Shown piece after piece: positions 17,879 to 27,169 of a stretch of 64,000 nucleotides of DNA. Below the pieces are notes generated by a model. It saw only the letters and a list, made by a program, of their open reading frames with translations. It was not told the DNA's origin and did no database searches. Numbering within the stretch: position 1 is the stretch's first letter; every line of letters begins with the position of its first letter. Origin of the DNA: an uncultured Pseudomonadota bacterium (GTDB lineage Bacteria > Pseudomonadota > Gammaproteobacteria > Methylococcales > Methylomonadaceae); assembly GCA_903867225.1 (NCBI GenBank), contig CAIPQN010000042.1:1-64000 (forward strand). The letters run 5' to 3'. The position numbers and the translations under genes were made by a program.

Positions 17879-20800
17879 ATGTTCACACGCCTTCAAACTA
17901 AATTATTCGCAGCATTTTTTCTTTTGTTGCTGATGAGTTCTGCGACAACGTTTATTGCGGTATCGCAATTGGACACCAATAATTTACGTTCATGGTTATT
18001 CGGAATGCTAGGCGTGTCGTGGCTGTTTGGTATTGGTTTTGCATTTTCAATTTCTAACACGCTAAAGCAACGCATCAACGCAGTTACCGAACAAACTAAT
18101 TCTATTCTTCAAGGGAATTTGAAATCGTTAGACCAAGAAATCAATGGCGATGATGACGATGAATTTGCTGTCATTACGCAAAAGAATTTCAAAATTTCAC
18201 AAATTTTGTTTGCCCTGCTGCAAGATTTAGAAATCATTGCTCAAGCGTCACGAGATGGAAAATTGCAGCAACGTCTGGAAATGGATACATATCAAGGCGA
18301 TTGGAAACAAATAGCATTAACCGTCAACACATTATTAGATGCCGCAACTCGTCCGATTGACGCGCAAGCAGCCGTTTTACAAAAAATGGCGGAAGGCGTA
18401 TTAAATACACACATCACGGATAATTTTAAAGGTGAACATAATCGCATTAAAGATGCGGTGAATCGTATTGCAGATATTGCGGCAAATGTGATGCACGAAT
18501 TTGATTCGTTATTATCAGATTTTGAAGCGGGTGATTTTGCACGTCGAGCGACAACAGAAGGTTATGACGGTGATTGGAATACCATTTTAGCGGGTGTGAA
18601 TCGCATATTGGGCATTGTTCATCAATCGACACAAGAAGTTCAAACGCAAAATTGGATTAAAACAGGTTTGGCGGAATTATCAGGGCGTATTCGTGGTGAT
18701 ATGTCGTTAAATGATTTGGCATATCAAGTGGCTTCTTACATTGCGGTTTATACCAATGCACAAATTGGTGCGTTGTATTTGTGGAATGAATCTGATGAAC
18801 GTCTACATTTGACGGGCAGTTACGCTTACGAATTCCGAAAAAGTTTATCTCAATCTTTTGCACTAGGTGAAAGTTTGGTTGGGCAAGCCGCGTTAGAAAA
18901 ACAAATAATTGTTGTCAGTGATTTACCCGATGATTATGTTCGCATTACATCGGGAATTGGCGGTGTAACCGCTCGCAGCACCATCGTTGTACCGATTTTG
19001 CACGAAGGCAATATCAAAGGCGTTTTGGAATTGGGCAGTTTGACTGAATTTAGTAAAGAAACGCTCGATTTGTTGCGCCTTTATTCGGACACCATCGGCA
19101 TGGCGGTTGTTGTGGCAGAATCAGCAGTCACAACGAAATTTTTGTTAAAACAAGCTCAAGAACAATCTGAAAAACTAAAATCACAACAAGAAGAATTGCA
19201 GCAATATAACGAAGAGCTAGAAGAGCAAACACAAGCCTTACAAGAAAATGAACTTGCGTTGAAAATTCAGCAAGAAGAATTGCAACAATCGAACGAAGAA
19301 TTAGAAGAACAAACACAAGCCTTGCAAGCCAGCGAAGCGCAGTTGATAAAACAACAAGAAGAATTGGAGCAAAGTAATCAAGCGTTAGAAGAGCAAACGC
19401 AAGCCTTGCAAGCCAGTGAAGCACAATTGAAATTGCAACAAGAAGAATTACAACAAACCAACGAAGAATTAATTGAGCGCACCGAAGCGTTAGAGCAACA
19501 GCGTGACAAAGTAGAGCAAAAAAATAATCTACTCAAAGCCGCGCAAGATGATTTAACACGCAGAGCGGAAGAATTGGCGATTACGTCAAAATACAAAAGC
19601 GAATTCTTAGCCAATATGAGCCATGAATTACGCACGCCATTGAATTCGATGTTGTTGCTTTCGCGTTCGTTGTCTGACAATCGTGAAGGCAATTTAAACG
19701 AAAAACAGGTTCAATCGGCACGAGTGGTTTATCAAAGCGGTAATGATTTATTGAGCATCATTAACGATATTTTAGATTTGTCTAAAATCGAATCAGGTCA
19801 TGAATTGGCAATTATGGAAACGGTGCCGCTCGATGAGGTTATCTCGCAAACTGAGGGACTTTATCGCCCCGTTGCGGCGGATAAAGGATTGGAATTCATT
19901 GTTGATGTTGCGGAAAACACACCCAAAGATTTGTATACCGACCGTCAACGATTAGGGCAAATTTTACGCAATTTGTTATCCAATGCGTTTAAATTTACAG
20001 AACGCGGTTCAGTTTCGTTGAGCGTTTGGATTCCTGATTCCTTCACCGATAAATATGCCAATATGTTAGCGATTAGCGTCGCAGATACTGGCGTGGGTAT
20101 TCCAGAAGATAAACAATTAGCCATTTGGGAAGCGTTTCAACAAGCCGATGGTTCAATTAGTCGTCAATACGGTGGCACAGGTTTGGGATTAACCATTTCG
20201 CGTGAATTAACTCGTTTATTGGGTGGTGAAATTCAAGTGGAATCTGAGTTAAATGTAGGCAGTCGATTCACACTTTATCTTCCGTTGAATGGCATAAATA
20301 TCAGCACAAATGAAATATCCACTGAAAAATTAGTCGTTCCAGCGATTAACGAGGCATTTGAACAGATAAAGAAAAAAGCGGTTCAAAATCGCCCCGTGGT
20401 TAGAATTTCTGATGACCGCGAAACATTAGCCAGCGATGATTGTGTGATATTGATTGTCGAAGATGATTCTATTTTTGCCGAAGTATTAGCGGGTTTATGT
20501 CACAAAAATGGCTATCAATATCTCGCGGCGGCTTCGGCTGAAGAAGCGTTGAATCTATTGGCGAGTTACAACATTATCGGCATTTTCTTGGATATGTTAT
20601 TGCCTGAAAAAGACGGTCTATTTTTATTGACGCACATCAAAGAAAATTTAGATAAAGCGCATATTCCGATTTACGTTATGTCGGCAGATTCGAGTTACAG
20701 CGATGTCATTTCACACGGGGCATTAGGTTTCTTAACAAAACCCGTCACAGAAGAAGAATTGGAAAAAGCCTTTGAATCTATCAATGACATTATTGTCGAT

Positions 20801-21616
20801 AAAGTTAAAAAGATTTTAGTTATCGAAGATGACCCGAAATTAGCCACGTCAATTACGGTGTTATTAGGTGAAGATAAAACCAGTATCGTCACGGCTGAAA
20901 ATGGCAAACTTGCGCTCGCTACCATTGAAGCCAATTATTTTGATTTAATCGTGTTAGATTTCGGATTGCCTGATATGACAGGGTTGGAATTATTAAAACG
21001 GGCAAATGAAAATAGATCGGTAAAAATGCCCCCTGTGATTATTTATACGGGGCGCGATTTAACCCGCCAAGAATATGAAGAAATTCAAAAATACACCAAT
21101 AGCGTGATTGTGAAAAGTGTGCAATCTGATGAACGTTTATTGGCTGAATCGCGATTATTTTTACATCGCGCCGTGGCGAGTTTGCCTGAAAAATCTAAAA
21201 AAATGTTGTTGTCGTTACACGATAAAGACGCGATGTTCCAAGGCAAAAAAGTATTATTGGTGGACGATGATATTCGCAATATTTTTTCATTATCAGCGGT
21301 TTTGGAAGAACGTGGAATGTTTGTAATGACTGCCAGCAATGGACAAGAAGCGTTGGAACAACTCAAATCGGTGCGAGTGAATAATGTGGATTTGATTATT
21401 ACCGACATCATGATGCCTGGTATGGACGGTTTAGAATTGATTAAACTGATTCGTGCCGAAGATTGTTATTTTTCTTTACCGATTATCGCGTTGACAGCAA
21501 AAGCAATGAAAGAAGATCGTCATCGTTGTTTAGAAGCTGGTGCATCGGATTATCTGACCAAACCTGTTGATGTGGATAGATTATTATCAATGTTGCACGT
21601 TTGGTTATATCGGTAA
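17879..21616 (+). CDS. Hybrid sensor histidine kinase with GAF domain and three receivers
   Basis: A 1245-residue inner-membrane sensor. In order: two closely spaced membrane segments (about 8-60) with almost no periplasmic loop, HAMP-like segments to about 250, a GAF domain (about 265-410), a long coiled coil (about 425-575), HisKA with phospho-acceptor His582 (NMSHELRTPLN), HATPase with GTGLGLTISRELTR, then three receivers starting near 855 (VILIVEDD), 978 (KILVIEDD) and 1123 (KVLLVDDD). The coiled coil is built from near-identical repeats of the QQEELQQSNEELEEQTQALQ type. With the input so close to the membrane, the GAF domain is the probable sensor. CheR-CheB follows seven bases downstream, typical of large signalling clusters of this type. 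Confidence 0.9.
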   Translation: MFTRLQTKLFAAFFLLLLMSSATTFIAVSQLDTNNLRSWLFGMLGVSWLFGIGFAFSISNTLKQRINAVTEQTNSILQGNLKSLDQEINGDDDDEFAVITQKNFKISQILFALLQDLEIIAQASRDGKLQQRLEMDTYQGDWKQIALTVNTLLDAATRPIDAQAAVLQKMAEGVLNTHITDNFKGEHNRIKDAVNRIADIAANVMHEFDSLLSDFEAGDFARRATTEGYDGDWNTILAGVNRILGIVHQSTQEVQTQNWIKTGLAELSGRIRGDMSLNDLAYQVASYIAVYTNAQIGALYLWNESDERLHLTGSYAYEFRKSLSQSFALGESLVGQAALEKQIIVVSDLPDDYVRITSGIGGVTARSTIVVPILHEGNIKGVLELGSLTEFSKETLDLLRLYSDTIGMAVVVAESAVTTKFLLKQAQEQSEKLKSQQEELQQYNEELEEQTQALQENELALKIQQEELQQSNEELEEQTQALQASEAQLIKQQEELEQSNQALEEQTQALQASEAQLKLQQEELQQTNEELIERTEALEQQRDKVEQKNNLLKAAQDDLTRRAEELAITSKYKSEFLANMSHELRTPLNSMLLLSRSLSDNREGNLNEKQVQSARVVYQSGNDLLSIINDILDLSKIESGHELAIMETVPLDEVISQTEGLYRPVAADKGLEFIVDVAENTPKDLYTDRQRLGQILRNLLSNAFKFTERGSVSLSVWIPDSFTDKYANMLAISVADTGVGIPEDKQLAIWEAFQQADGSISRQYGGTGLGLTISRELTRLLGGEIQVESELNVGSRFTLYLPLNGINISTNEISTEKLVVPAINEAFEQIKKKAVQNRPVVRISDDRETLASDDCVILIVEDDSIFAEVLAGLCHKNGYQYLAAASAEEALNLLASYNIIGIFLDMLLPEKDGLFLLTHIKENLDKAHIPIYVMSADSSYSDVISHGALGFLTKPVTEEELEKAFESINDIIVDKVKKILVIEDDPKLATSITVLLGEDKTSIVTAENGKLALATIEANYFDLIVLDFGLPDMTGLELLKRANENRSVKMPPVIIYTGRDLTRQEYEEIQKYTNSVIVKSVQSDERLLAESRLFLHRAVASLPEKSKKMLLSLHDKDAMFQGKKVLLVDDDIRNIFSLSAVLEERGMFVMTASNGQEALEQLKSVRVNNVDLIITDIMMPGMDGLELIKLIRAEDCYFSLPIIALTAKAMKEDRHRCLEAGASDYLTKPVDVDRLLSMLHVWLYR

Positions 21617-21623
21617 ATGACAA

Positions 21624-23123
21624 ATGATTAACGAACGCGAAAATTATGAATTGGATTTATTACTCAACGTAATTGAATATCGCTGGGGGTATGATTTTCG
21701 CGATTATGCCCGTGGTTCTATTGGGCGACGCGTGAAAAATGTGATGTCCAGACATCGAATTAAACACATTAGTGATTTAATTCCGCTTGTTTTACATGAT
21801 TCCGATTTTTTTCAAGACATGATTGGTGATTTTTCGATTACCGTGACAGAAATGTTTCGTGATCCGAAGGTGTGGAATAAAATCGTCACCGAAGTGTTAC
21901 CGCGTTTAAAAAGCTGGCCTTATTTTAAAATTTGGCACGCCGCCTGTGCGACAGGTGAAGAAGTTTGGTCGATGGCAATTTTGCTTAAAGAAGCGGGGCT
22001 ATTAGAACGCGCCACGATTTATGCTACAGATTTCAATGACGCTGCGCTTCATCAAGCACGAAAAGGCACTTACGCTGTTAAAAATATGCAAGCTGCCAGC
22101 CGTAATTATATTAAAGCGGGCGGACAGCATTCTTTGTCTGAATACTATACGGCACAAGGAAGTGAAGTGGTTTTTGATGCCGAATTAGGCAAACGAGTTG
22201 TGTGGGCGAATCATAATTTAACGACGGATCGTATTTTTGGTGAAATGAATTTAATTGTGTGTCGTAACGTGCTTATTTATTTTTCGCCTAATTTACAGAA
22301 TCAAGTATTGACGTTATTTACCCTTAGTTTGTCACGCGGTGGCTTTTTATGTTTAGGTGCCAAAGAAACCTTGGCTTTTATGGGCGTGAAAAATTGCTAT
22401 ATCCCATTAGCCATAAATGAAAAAATTTGGTGCAGAAAAAATACCGTTAATTTTGTCGATCCAGTTAATCTTCTCGAGCAAAATAATCCCGTTGTTATTC
22501 AAAATCCCCGTCAAAACCCAAATGGTGGAATTATCGCTATTGGTTGTTCAATGGGCGGTGCAAAAGCGTTGCAAGCGATATTGTCAAAATTATCGCCTGA
22601 TTTTCCATTGCCGATTGTCATCACACAACATATTTCACCGTCAAAAAATTCGTTTTTGGCCGAAGTTTTACAACGCTCATGTGTTCTGACGGTCAAAGAT
22701 GCAGAAAATGGTGATTTCATTAAAAAAGGTTATGTTTATCTTGCACCATCCGATTATCATTTGGTTATCGAAGAAAATGCAACCATTACAATATCTTCTG
22801 AAGAACCCAAATCTTATGCGCGTCCAAGTATTGATATCATGTTTGAATCGGTAGCCAATGCTTATGGTGAAGATGCCATTGGTGTTGTTTTGACAGGTGC
22901 GAATGCTGATGGCGCAGAAGGTTTAGATGCTATCCGAAAAGCTGGGGGGTGGGCGTTGATTGAAGACCCAAAAACAGCGCATACTGGATTTATGCCGAAT
23001 GCAGCATTGTGTAAAGCGGGTGCAGATTGTGTTTTGCCGCTTAAAAAAATTGCAGATGCGTTAATTGATCGAGCAAAAACGATGCAATATCAAACAACGG
23101 CACAACTGCCAAATAATCCATAA
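21624..23123 (+). CDS. CheR-CheB fusion protein
   Basis: A 499-residue protein with a CheR methyltransferase first (about 1-265; SAM-binding HAACATGEEVWSMA and LIVCRNVLIYFSP) and a CheB methylesterase second (about 290-490). CheB catalytic residues appear intact: Ser309 in IGCSMGG, the histidine of ITQHISPSKN, and the aspartate in LTGANADGAEG. The N-terminal receiver of ordinary CheB is missing, so the esterase is not controlled by its own phosphorylation. The more common fusions place CheB before CheR. Likely substrates are glutamates in the neighbouring kinase's coiled coil or a chemoreceptor, by analogy rather than evidence. Confidence 0.88.
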   Translation: MINERENYELDLLLNVIEYRWGYDFRDYARGSIGRRVKNVMSRHRIKHISDLIPLVLHDSDFFQDMIGDFSITVTEMFRDPKVWNKIVTEVLPRLKSWPYFKIWHAACATGEEVWSMAILLKEAGLLERATIYATDFNDAALHQARKGTYAVKNMQAASRNYIKAGGQHSLSEYYTAQGSEVVFDAELGKRVVWANHNLTTDRIFGEMNLIVCRNVLIYFSPNLQNQVLTLFTLSLSRGGFLCLGAKETLAFMGVKNCYIPLAINEKIWCRKNTVNFVDPVNLLEQNNPVVIQNPRQNPNGGIIAIGCSMGGAKALQAILSKLSPDFPLPIVITQHISPSKNSFLAEVLQRSCVLTVKDAENGDFIKKGYVYLAPSDYHLVIEENATITISSEEPKSYARPSIDIMFESVANAYGEDAIGVVLTGANADGAEGLDAIRKAGGWALIEDPKTAHTGFMPNAALCKAGADCVLPLKKIADALIDRAKTMQYQTTAQLPNNP

Positions 23124-23144
23124 TTTTTAGTCTATAAATTTTTA

Positions 23145-24605
23145 ATGAACATTTTAATTGTTGATGATAGCGCAGCAAATTTGCTGGCGTTAAGTAACAC
23201 CCTGACAGATTTAAACCTAACGATTACCGCAACCCATTCAGGTGAAGCTGCGTTAAAGATTTTGCTAAAAAGCGAAGTCTTACCAGAAGTTGCTATTCTT
23301 GATGTCCAAATGCCGATGATGGATGGTTACGAATTAGCCAAAATTATGCGTTCACACCCGCGCACACAACATATTCCAATCATTTTTCTGTCGGCGATTT
23401 ATACCGACGATTGGCACGTTGCGTTGGGTTACAAAAGTGGTGCAGTGGATTTTTTAACGAAACCATTCAATCCTGATATTTTGCGTGCAAAAGTGAATGT
23501 CTTTTTGGATATTGCGCGTTATCGACAAGAAAATGAAGCTCTGATTTTGCACGCAAAAGAACAAGCCGATTTGCTTGCGATTGCTAAAACAGAATTTCTT
23601 GCCAATATGTCGCACGAAATCCGCACACCGATTCACGCGATTCTTGGACTTTCCGAATTAGCATTGCAAAAAGACACGGTAATAGAAACGCATCATTATT
23701 TAGAAAAAATTAACCAATGTACGTTAAATTTGATGTGTATTTTGAACGATATTTTGGATTCTTCTAAACTAGAGGCAGGCTGCATTCACATTGAACTTAT
23801 CGAGTTTAATCTTGATTTCATATTGCAAAGTTTGAGTAATTTATTTTCAGACAATGCCGCCGAAAAAGGCATTAAATTTGAAATAGAAATTTCACCTGAT
23901 GTGCCGCGTGATTTAATTGGTGACGGTTATAAATTGCAGCAAATTCTTACCAATTTAATTCGGAATGCGGTCAATTTCACGTCAGAAGATGGCACTATTA
24001 TTTTCAGAATTACCCTTCAACGCATGGAAAAGCAAAAAGCACGATTGTTGTTTTCGGTGATTGATACGGGCATTGGGCTATCGTCTGATAAATATGAAGC
24101 GATATTTCAACCGTTCAGCCAAGCCGATGGTTCTATTACGCGGCGTTTTGGTGGCACAGGTTTAGGATTATCGATTAGCCAAAAATTATTGCAGATGATG
24201 GGCGGTGAGTTTGTGGTGCAATGCGTTTTGGGTGAAGGCTGTTGCTTTAGTTTTGAATTATCGCTTGATGTTCAGGTGGAAAAATCTGCTCACTCGAAGA
24301 AAGAGGAACGCCAACTGATTGATGCGAAAAAGTTTAATAAATCTATGTTGAATTTCCCTGCTTCTAGTTCATCGAAAGATTCGGCTCGCCGAACACCCGA
24401 TGAAATTGAAGCATTAAATAAAATTATGGCTGAATTGGACGAATTACTTGAGGGAAAAGATTTTATTTCGGATAGATTGCTTGATACACTGAAACTCTAT
24501 TTGAATTCCAATCAAATTCAACTATTTTCTAAACTCTATAAATTGATTAGAAATATAAAATACGATGAAGCCCGTAAAATTTTAAAACAGATAGTTGAAT
24601 TATAG
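23145..24605 (+). CDS. Cytoplasmic histidine kinase with N-terminal receiver
   Basis: A 486-residue soluble protein: receiver (1-125; ILIVDDSAANLL, LDVQMPMMDGYELA, FLTKPFNPD), a short helical linker, HisKA (LANMSHEIRTPIHAILGL), HATPase (RFGGTGLGLSISQKLL) and a C-terminal tail of about 100 residues resembling the helical segment found at the end of some phosphorelay proteins. With no membrane segment or other sensor, it most likely takes its input through phosphorylation of its own receiver. It starts 21 bases after the CheR-CheB gene. Confidence 0.88.
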   Translation: MNILIVDDSAANLLALSNTLTDLNLTITATHSGEAALKILLKSEVLPEVAILDVQMPMMDGYELAKIMRSHPRTQHIPIIFLSAIYTDDWHVALGYKSGAVDFLTKPFNPDILRAKVNVFLDIARYRQENEALILHAKEQADLLAIAKTEFLANMSHEIRTPIHAILGLSELALQKDTVIETHHYLEKINQCTLNLMCILNDILDSSKLEAGCIHIELIEFNLDFILQSLSNLFSDNAAEKGIKFEIEISPDVPRDLIGDGYKLQQILTNLIRNAVNFTSEDGTIIFRITLQRMEKQKARLLFSVIDTGIGLSSDKYEAIFQPFSQADGSITRRFGGTGLGLSISQKLLQMMGGEFVVQCVLGEGCCFSFELSLDVQVEKSAHSKKEERQLIDAKKFNKSMLNFPASSSSKDSARRTPDEIEALNKIMAELDELLEGKDFISDRLLDTLKLYLNSNQIQLFSKLYKLIRNIKYDEARKILKQIVEL

Positions 24606-24643
24606 AATTTAACTAGAATCTGAAGCACGAGGATAAAATTAAA

Positions 24644-26305
24644 ATGCCCGATACAACAAAACCAGTCATTCTAATCGCCGATGATGATGCACTTAATGTG
24701 CAAATTTTGGCAGAATTTTTAGAGCTTGATTATCGAATTAAAATTGCAACAAATGGCACGGAAACCCTTGCGATTGCAAAGAAATGTCAGCCAGATTTAA
24801 TTCTGTTAGATATTATGATGCCTGACGTTGATGGTTTTGAAGTGTGTCGTTTACTCAAAAATAATCCCGACACAAATAAAATTACGGTGATTTTTTTAAC
24901 GGCGAAAAACACCCGATTTGATGAAGAACTCGGCTTGAATCTAGGGGCTGTAGACTATATTGCCAAGCCATTTGTTATCGGAATTGTGCGAGCGCGTATT
25001 CGTAATCACATTAAGCTGAAACAACAAGCTGAAGCGATTGAATATCTTGATAGCATGATTGAAGAACGAAAAAGAGCAGAAGAATCCGCTGCGGAACTTC
25101 AACAGCAGTTATTTCAATCACAAAAAATGGAAACCATTGGGCAATTAACCAGCGGTGTAGCGCACGATTTTAATAATATCTTGATGTCCATTTTGGGTTT
25201 TACGCGATTAGCGTTAATGCTCAATAATCAGCAGGATGAAGATTCACCCGTGAAAGAAAAAATCACCAATTATTTAGAAAATGTCGAACGTTCTTCAAAT
25301 CGGGCGGCGGATTTGGTTGATAAAATGTTGATTTTTTGTCGTGAAGGCAGTGCTGTCAAAGCCACGATTGCAATTTCTCCCGTTAAAATTATGGAAGAAG
25401 TGGTTCAACTGCTTCATTCAACGATTACCAGCAACATTTCTTTTGTCGAACGCTTCAATTTTAATGAAAATAAAGCGATTAAAATTGTGGTTCACCCGAT
25501 TGAATTACATCAAGTTATCACCAATTTGGTGGTCAATGCCAGAGATGCGATTCAAAGTAGCAATAATCATCATGGCATTATCACGATTGATTTGTCGCTG
25601 GTTAAAAATTACAGCGGTCGTTGTAGTGCCTGTTCAAAAAAATTAGGCGGTGATTTTGTAATTGCCAGCGTCAGTGATAATGGCGAAGGTATCGATGCAG
25701 AAAAAATTAATCGTATTTTTGATCCATTTTTCACCACTAAAGAATTAGGTGAAGGCACGGGATTAGGTTTATCGGTGGTGAGTGGCATTCTTCATAACGC
25801 CGATGGACATATTGTGGTGGAATCAACACGCGGTGAAGGAACGAGTTTCCATTTGTTGTTTCCGCTTGCCCACGAAGAAACAAATAACGAATTAGATGAC
25901 GGTGTTGGTGAGAAAGATACTTTAATTTGTCAACGCCAGTTAAGAATTTGTGTCGTTGATGACGAAGAAGTTATTTGTATGTTATTCAAAGAGTGTCTTA
26001 CTAATTTTGGTTATGCCGTTGAAGCATTTACTTCTAGTACCTCGGCGTTGGATTACTTTAGAAATGCCCCCGATTATTTTGATGCAGTCATTACAGATTA
26101 TGGAATGCCAAATTTAACTGGACTGGATTTAGCTTCTGAAATTCTTGCGATGCGTCCAGAATTACCGATTTTGATTTGTACGGGTTACAGCGATAAATTG
26201 AAAACAACTGAAGATTTGCCGCAAGGTAATACATTTTTATTTAGAAAACCTGTTGGTACAGATCAAATTATCAGTACATTAGAAAACTTTTTTAATAATT
26301 CTTAA
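24644..26305 (+). CDS. Receiver-kinase-receiver hybrid with Cys pair in the ATPase domain
   Basis: A 553-residue soluble protein: receiver (5-125), coiled linker, HisKA of the CckA/FixL type with His174 in SGVAHDFNNILMSILG, HATPase with GEGTGLGLSVVSGILH, and a second receiver (about 430-550; ICVVDDEEVICMLF, ITDYGMPNLTGLDL). Inside the ATPase domain, just before the G1-like DNGEGI box, is a short insert with C327-x2-C330 (CSACSKKLGGDF). The MASE1 kinase at 55780 has the same insert, suggesting a shared subfamily with a metal- or redox-sensitive element. It is probably co-transcribed with the following receivers. Confidence 0.88.
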   Translation: MPDTTKPVILIADDDALNVQILAEFLELDYRIKIATNGTETLAIAKKCQPDLILLDIMMPDVDGFEVCRLLKNNPDTNKITVIFLTAKNTRFDEELGLNLGAVDYIAKPFVIGIVRARIRNHIKLKQQAEAIEYLDSMIEERKRAEESAAELQQQLFQSQKMETIGQLTSGVAHDFNNILMSILGFTRLALMLNNQQDEDSPVKEKITNYLENVERSSNRAADLVDKMLIFCREGSAVKATIAISPVKIMEEVVQLLHSTITSNISFVERFNFNENKAIKIVVHPIELHQVITNLVVNARDAIQSSNNHHGIITIDLSLVKNYSGRCSACSKKLGGDFVIASVSDNGEGIDAEKINRIFDPFFTTKELGEGTGLGLSVVSGILHNADGHIVVESTRGEGTSFHLLFPLAHEETNNELDDGVGEKDTLICQRQLRICVVDDEEVICMLFKECLTNFGYAVEAFTSSTSALDYFRNAPDYFDAVITDYGMPNLTGLDLASEILAMRPELPILICTGYSDKLKTTEDLPQGNTFLFRKPVGTDQIISTLENFFNNS

Positions 26306-26330
26306 CTTTAAACTTTTTTAGGAGACTTTG

Positions 26331-26699
26331 ATGTCTAAAATTCTAATTATTGATGATGATCCACAAGTGTGTGAATTGATTTCTACGATGCTTAACTTTG
26401 AAAAGCATTCTGTTCAAATTGCTTATGATGGCATTGAAGCGTTGAAGCTCTATAAGTCGAACCACCATGATTTGATTATTACCGACATACTTATGCCAGG
26501 TAAAGATGGAATCGATACGATTTGTGAACTGATGCAATTAAATCGTGATGTGCCGATTATCGCTATGTCGGGTGGACGACGAACATTGTCGAGTGACTTT
26601 AACTTAGATTCTGCGAAATTGGTGGGCGCAAAGGTGATGTTGAAAAAACCATTTACAGACATTCAATTAAAACAAGCCGTTAAACAGGCGATGGCATAA
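26331..26699 (+). CDS. Single-domain response regulator
   Basis: A 122-residue CheY-like receiver with no output domain. It has the acidic pair IDDDPQ, the phospho-acceptor Asp in ITDILMPGKDG and the conserved KKPF. The ATG at 26331 follows AGGAGA; a TTG three bases earlier is in frame but less likely. It is a paralogue of the next gene. It probably shuttles phosphate among the kinases upstream. Confidence 0.88.
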   Translation: MSKILIIDDDPQVCELISTMLNFEKHSVQIAYDGIEALKLYKSNHHDLIITDILMPGKDGIDTICELMQLNRDVPIIAMSGGRRTLSSDFNLDSAKLVGAKVMLKKPFTDIQLKQAVKQAMA

Positions 26700-26723
26700 A
26701 CCAAACTACTCAAGGGAACGACG

Positions 26724-27110
26724 ATGTCAAATATCTTACTTGTTGATGATGATGTACAAGTGCGTGAATTACTTACCATTATGCTGACGCATGACAAACA
26801 TTCGGTAGTTGCTGCTGAGAATGGTGCAGAAGCAGTAAAAACTTATAAATCACGCAAATTTGATTTGGTTATTACTGACATACTTATGCCAAAACAAGAT
26901 GGAATTGAAACCATTCTTGCACTTTTAGAAATCGATGCAAAAGTTCCCATTGTCGCCATGTCTGGTGGTAGAGGCGCGATGTTGAGTAGCGATTTTAATT
27001 TGGATTCCGCCAAAATAATTGGTGCGAATGCGATTTTGAAAAAGCCATTTACACATGGTCAGTTACAAGAAGCCATTACAACCGCAATGACTTCGCCCCG
27101 TCACGCATAA
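26724..27110 (+). CDS. Single-domain response regulator (paralogue of preceding)
   Basis: A 128-residue stand-alone receiver clearly duplicated from the preceding gene: both share ITDILMP-x-x-DGI, PI-x-AMSGG and the unusual SSDFNLDSAK before the KKPF lysine. It begins 24 bases downstream with its own AAGGGAA ribosome-binding sequence. It closes the phosphorelay cluster and is followed by a hairpin. Confidence 0.88.
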   Translation: MSNILLVDDDVQVRELLTIMLTHDKHSVVAAENGAEAVKTYKSRKFDLVITDILMPKQDGIETILALLEIDAKVPIVAMSGGRGAMLSSDFNLDSAKIIGANAILKKPFTHGQLQEAITTAMTSPRHA

Positions 27111-27126
27111 ATGTTTATTTTTAGCG

Positions 27127-27155
27127 ACTATTCACACCTTTATCGTGTGAATAGT
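27127..27155 (+). terminator. Hairpin ending the phosphorelay cluster
   Basis: ACTATTCACAC (27127-27137) pairs perfectly with GTGTGAATAGT (27145-27155) across a seven-base loop, followed by a short TT. The 11-bp stem is strong but the U-tract is poor. The next gene starts 15 bases later. Confidence 0.5.
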
Positions 27156-27169
27156 TTGCCCAATAAATT

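Noticed and set aside
19150..19520. Regular repeats that might be a CRISPR array
   Set aside because: The repeats are in frame, have no unique spacers and encode a heptad coiled coil.
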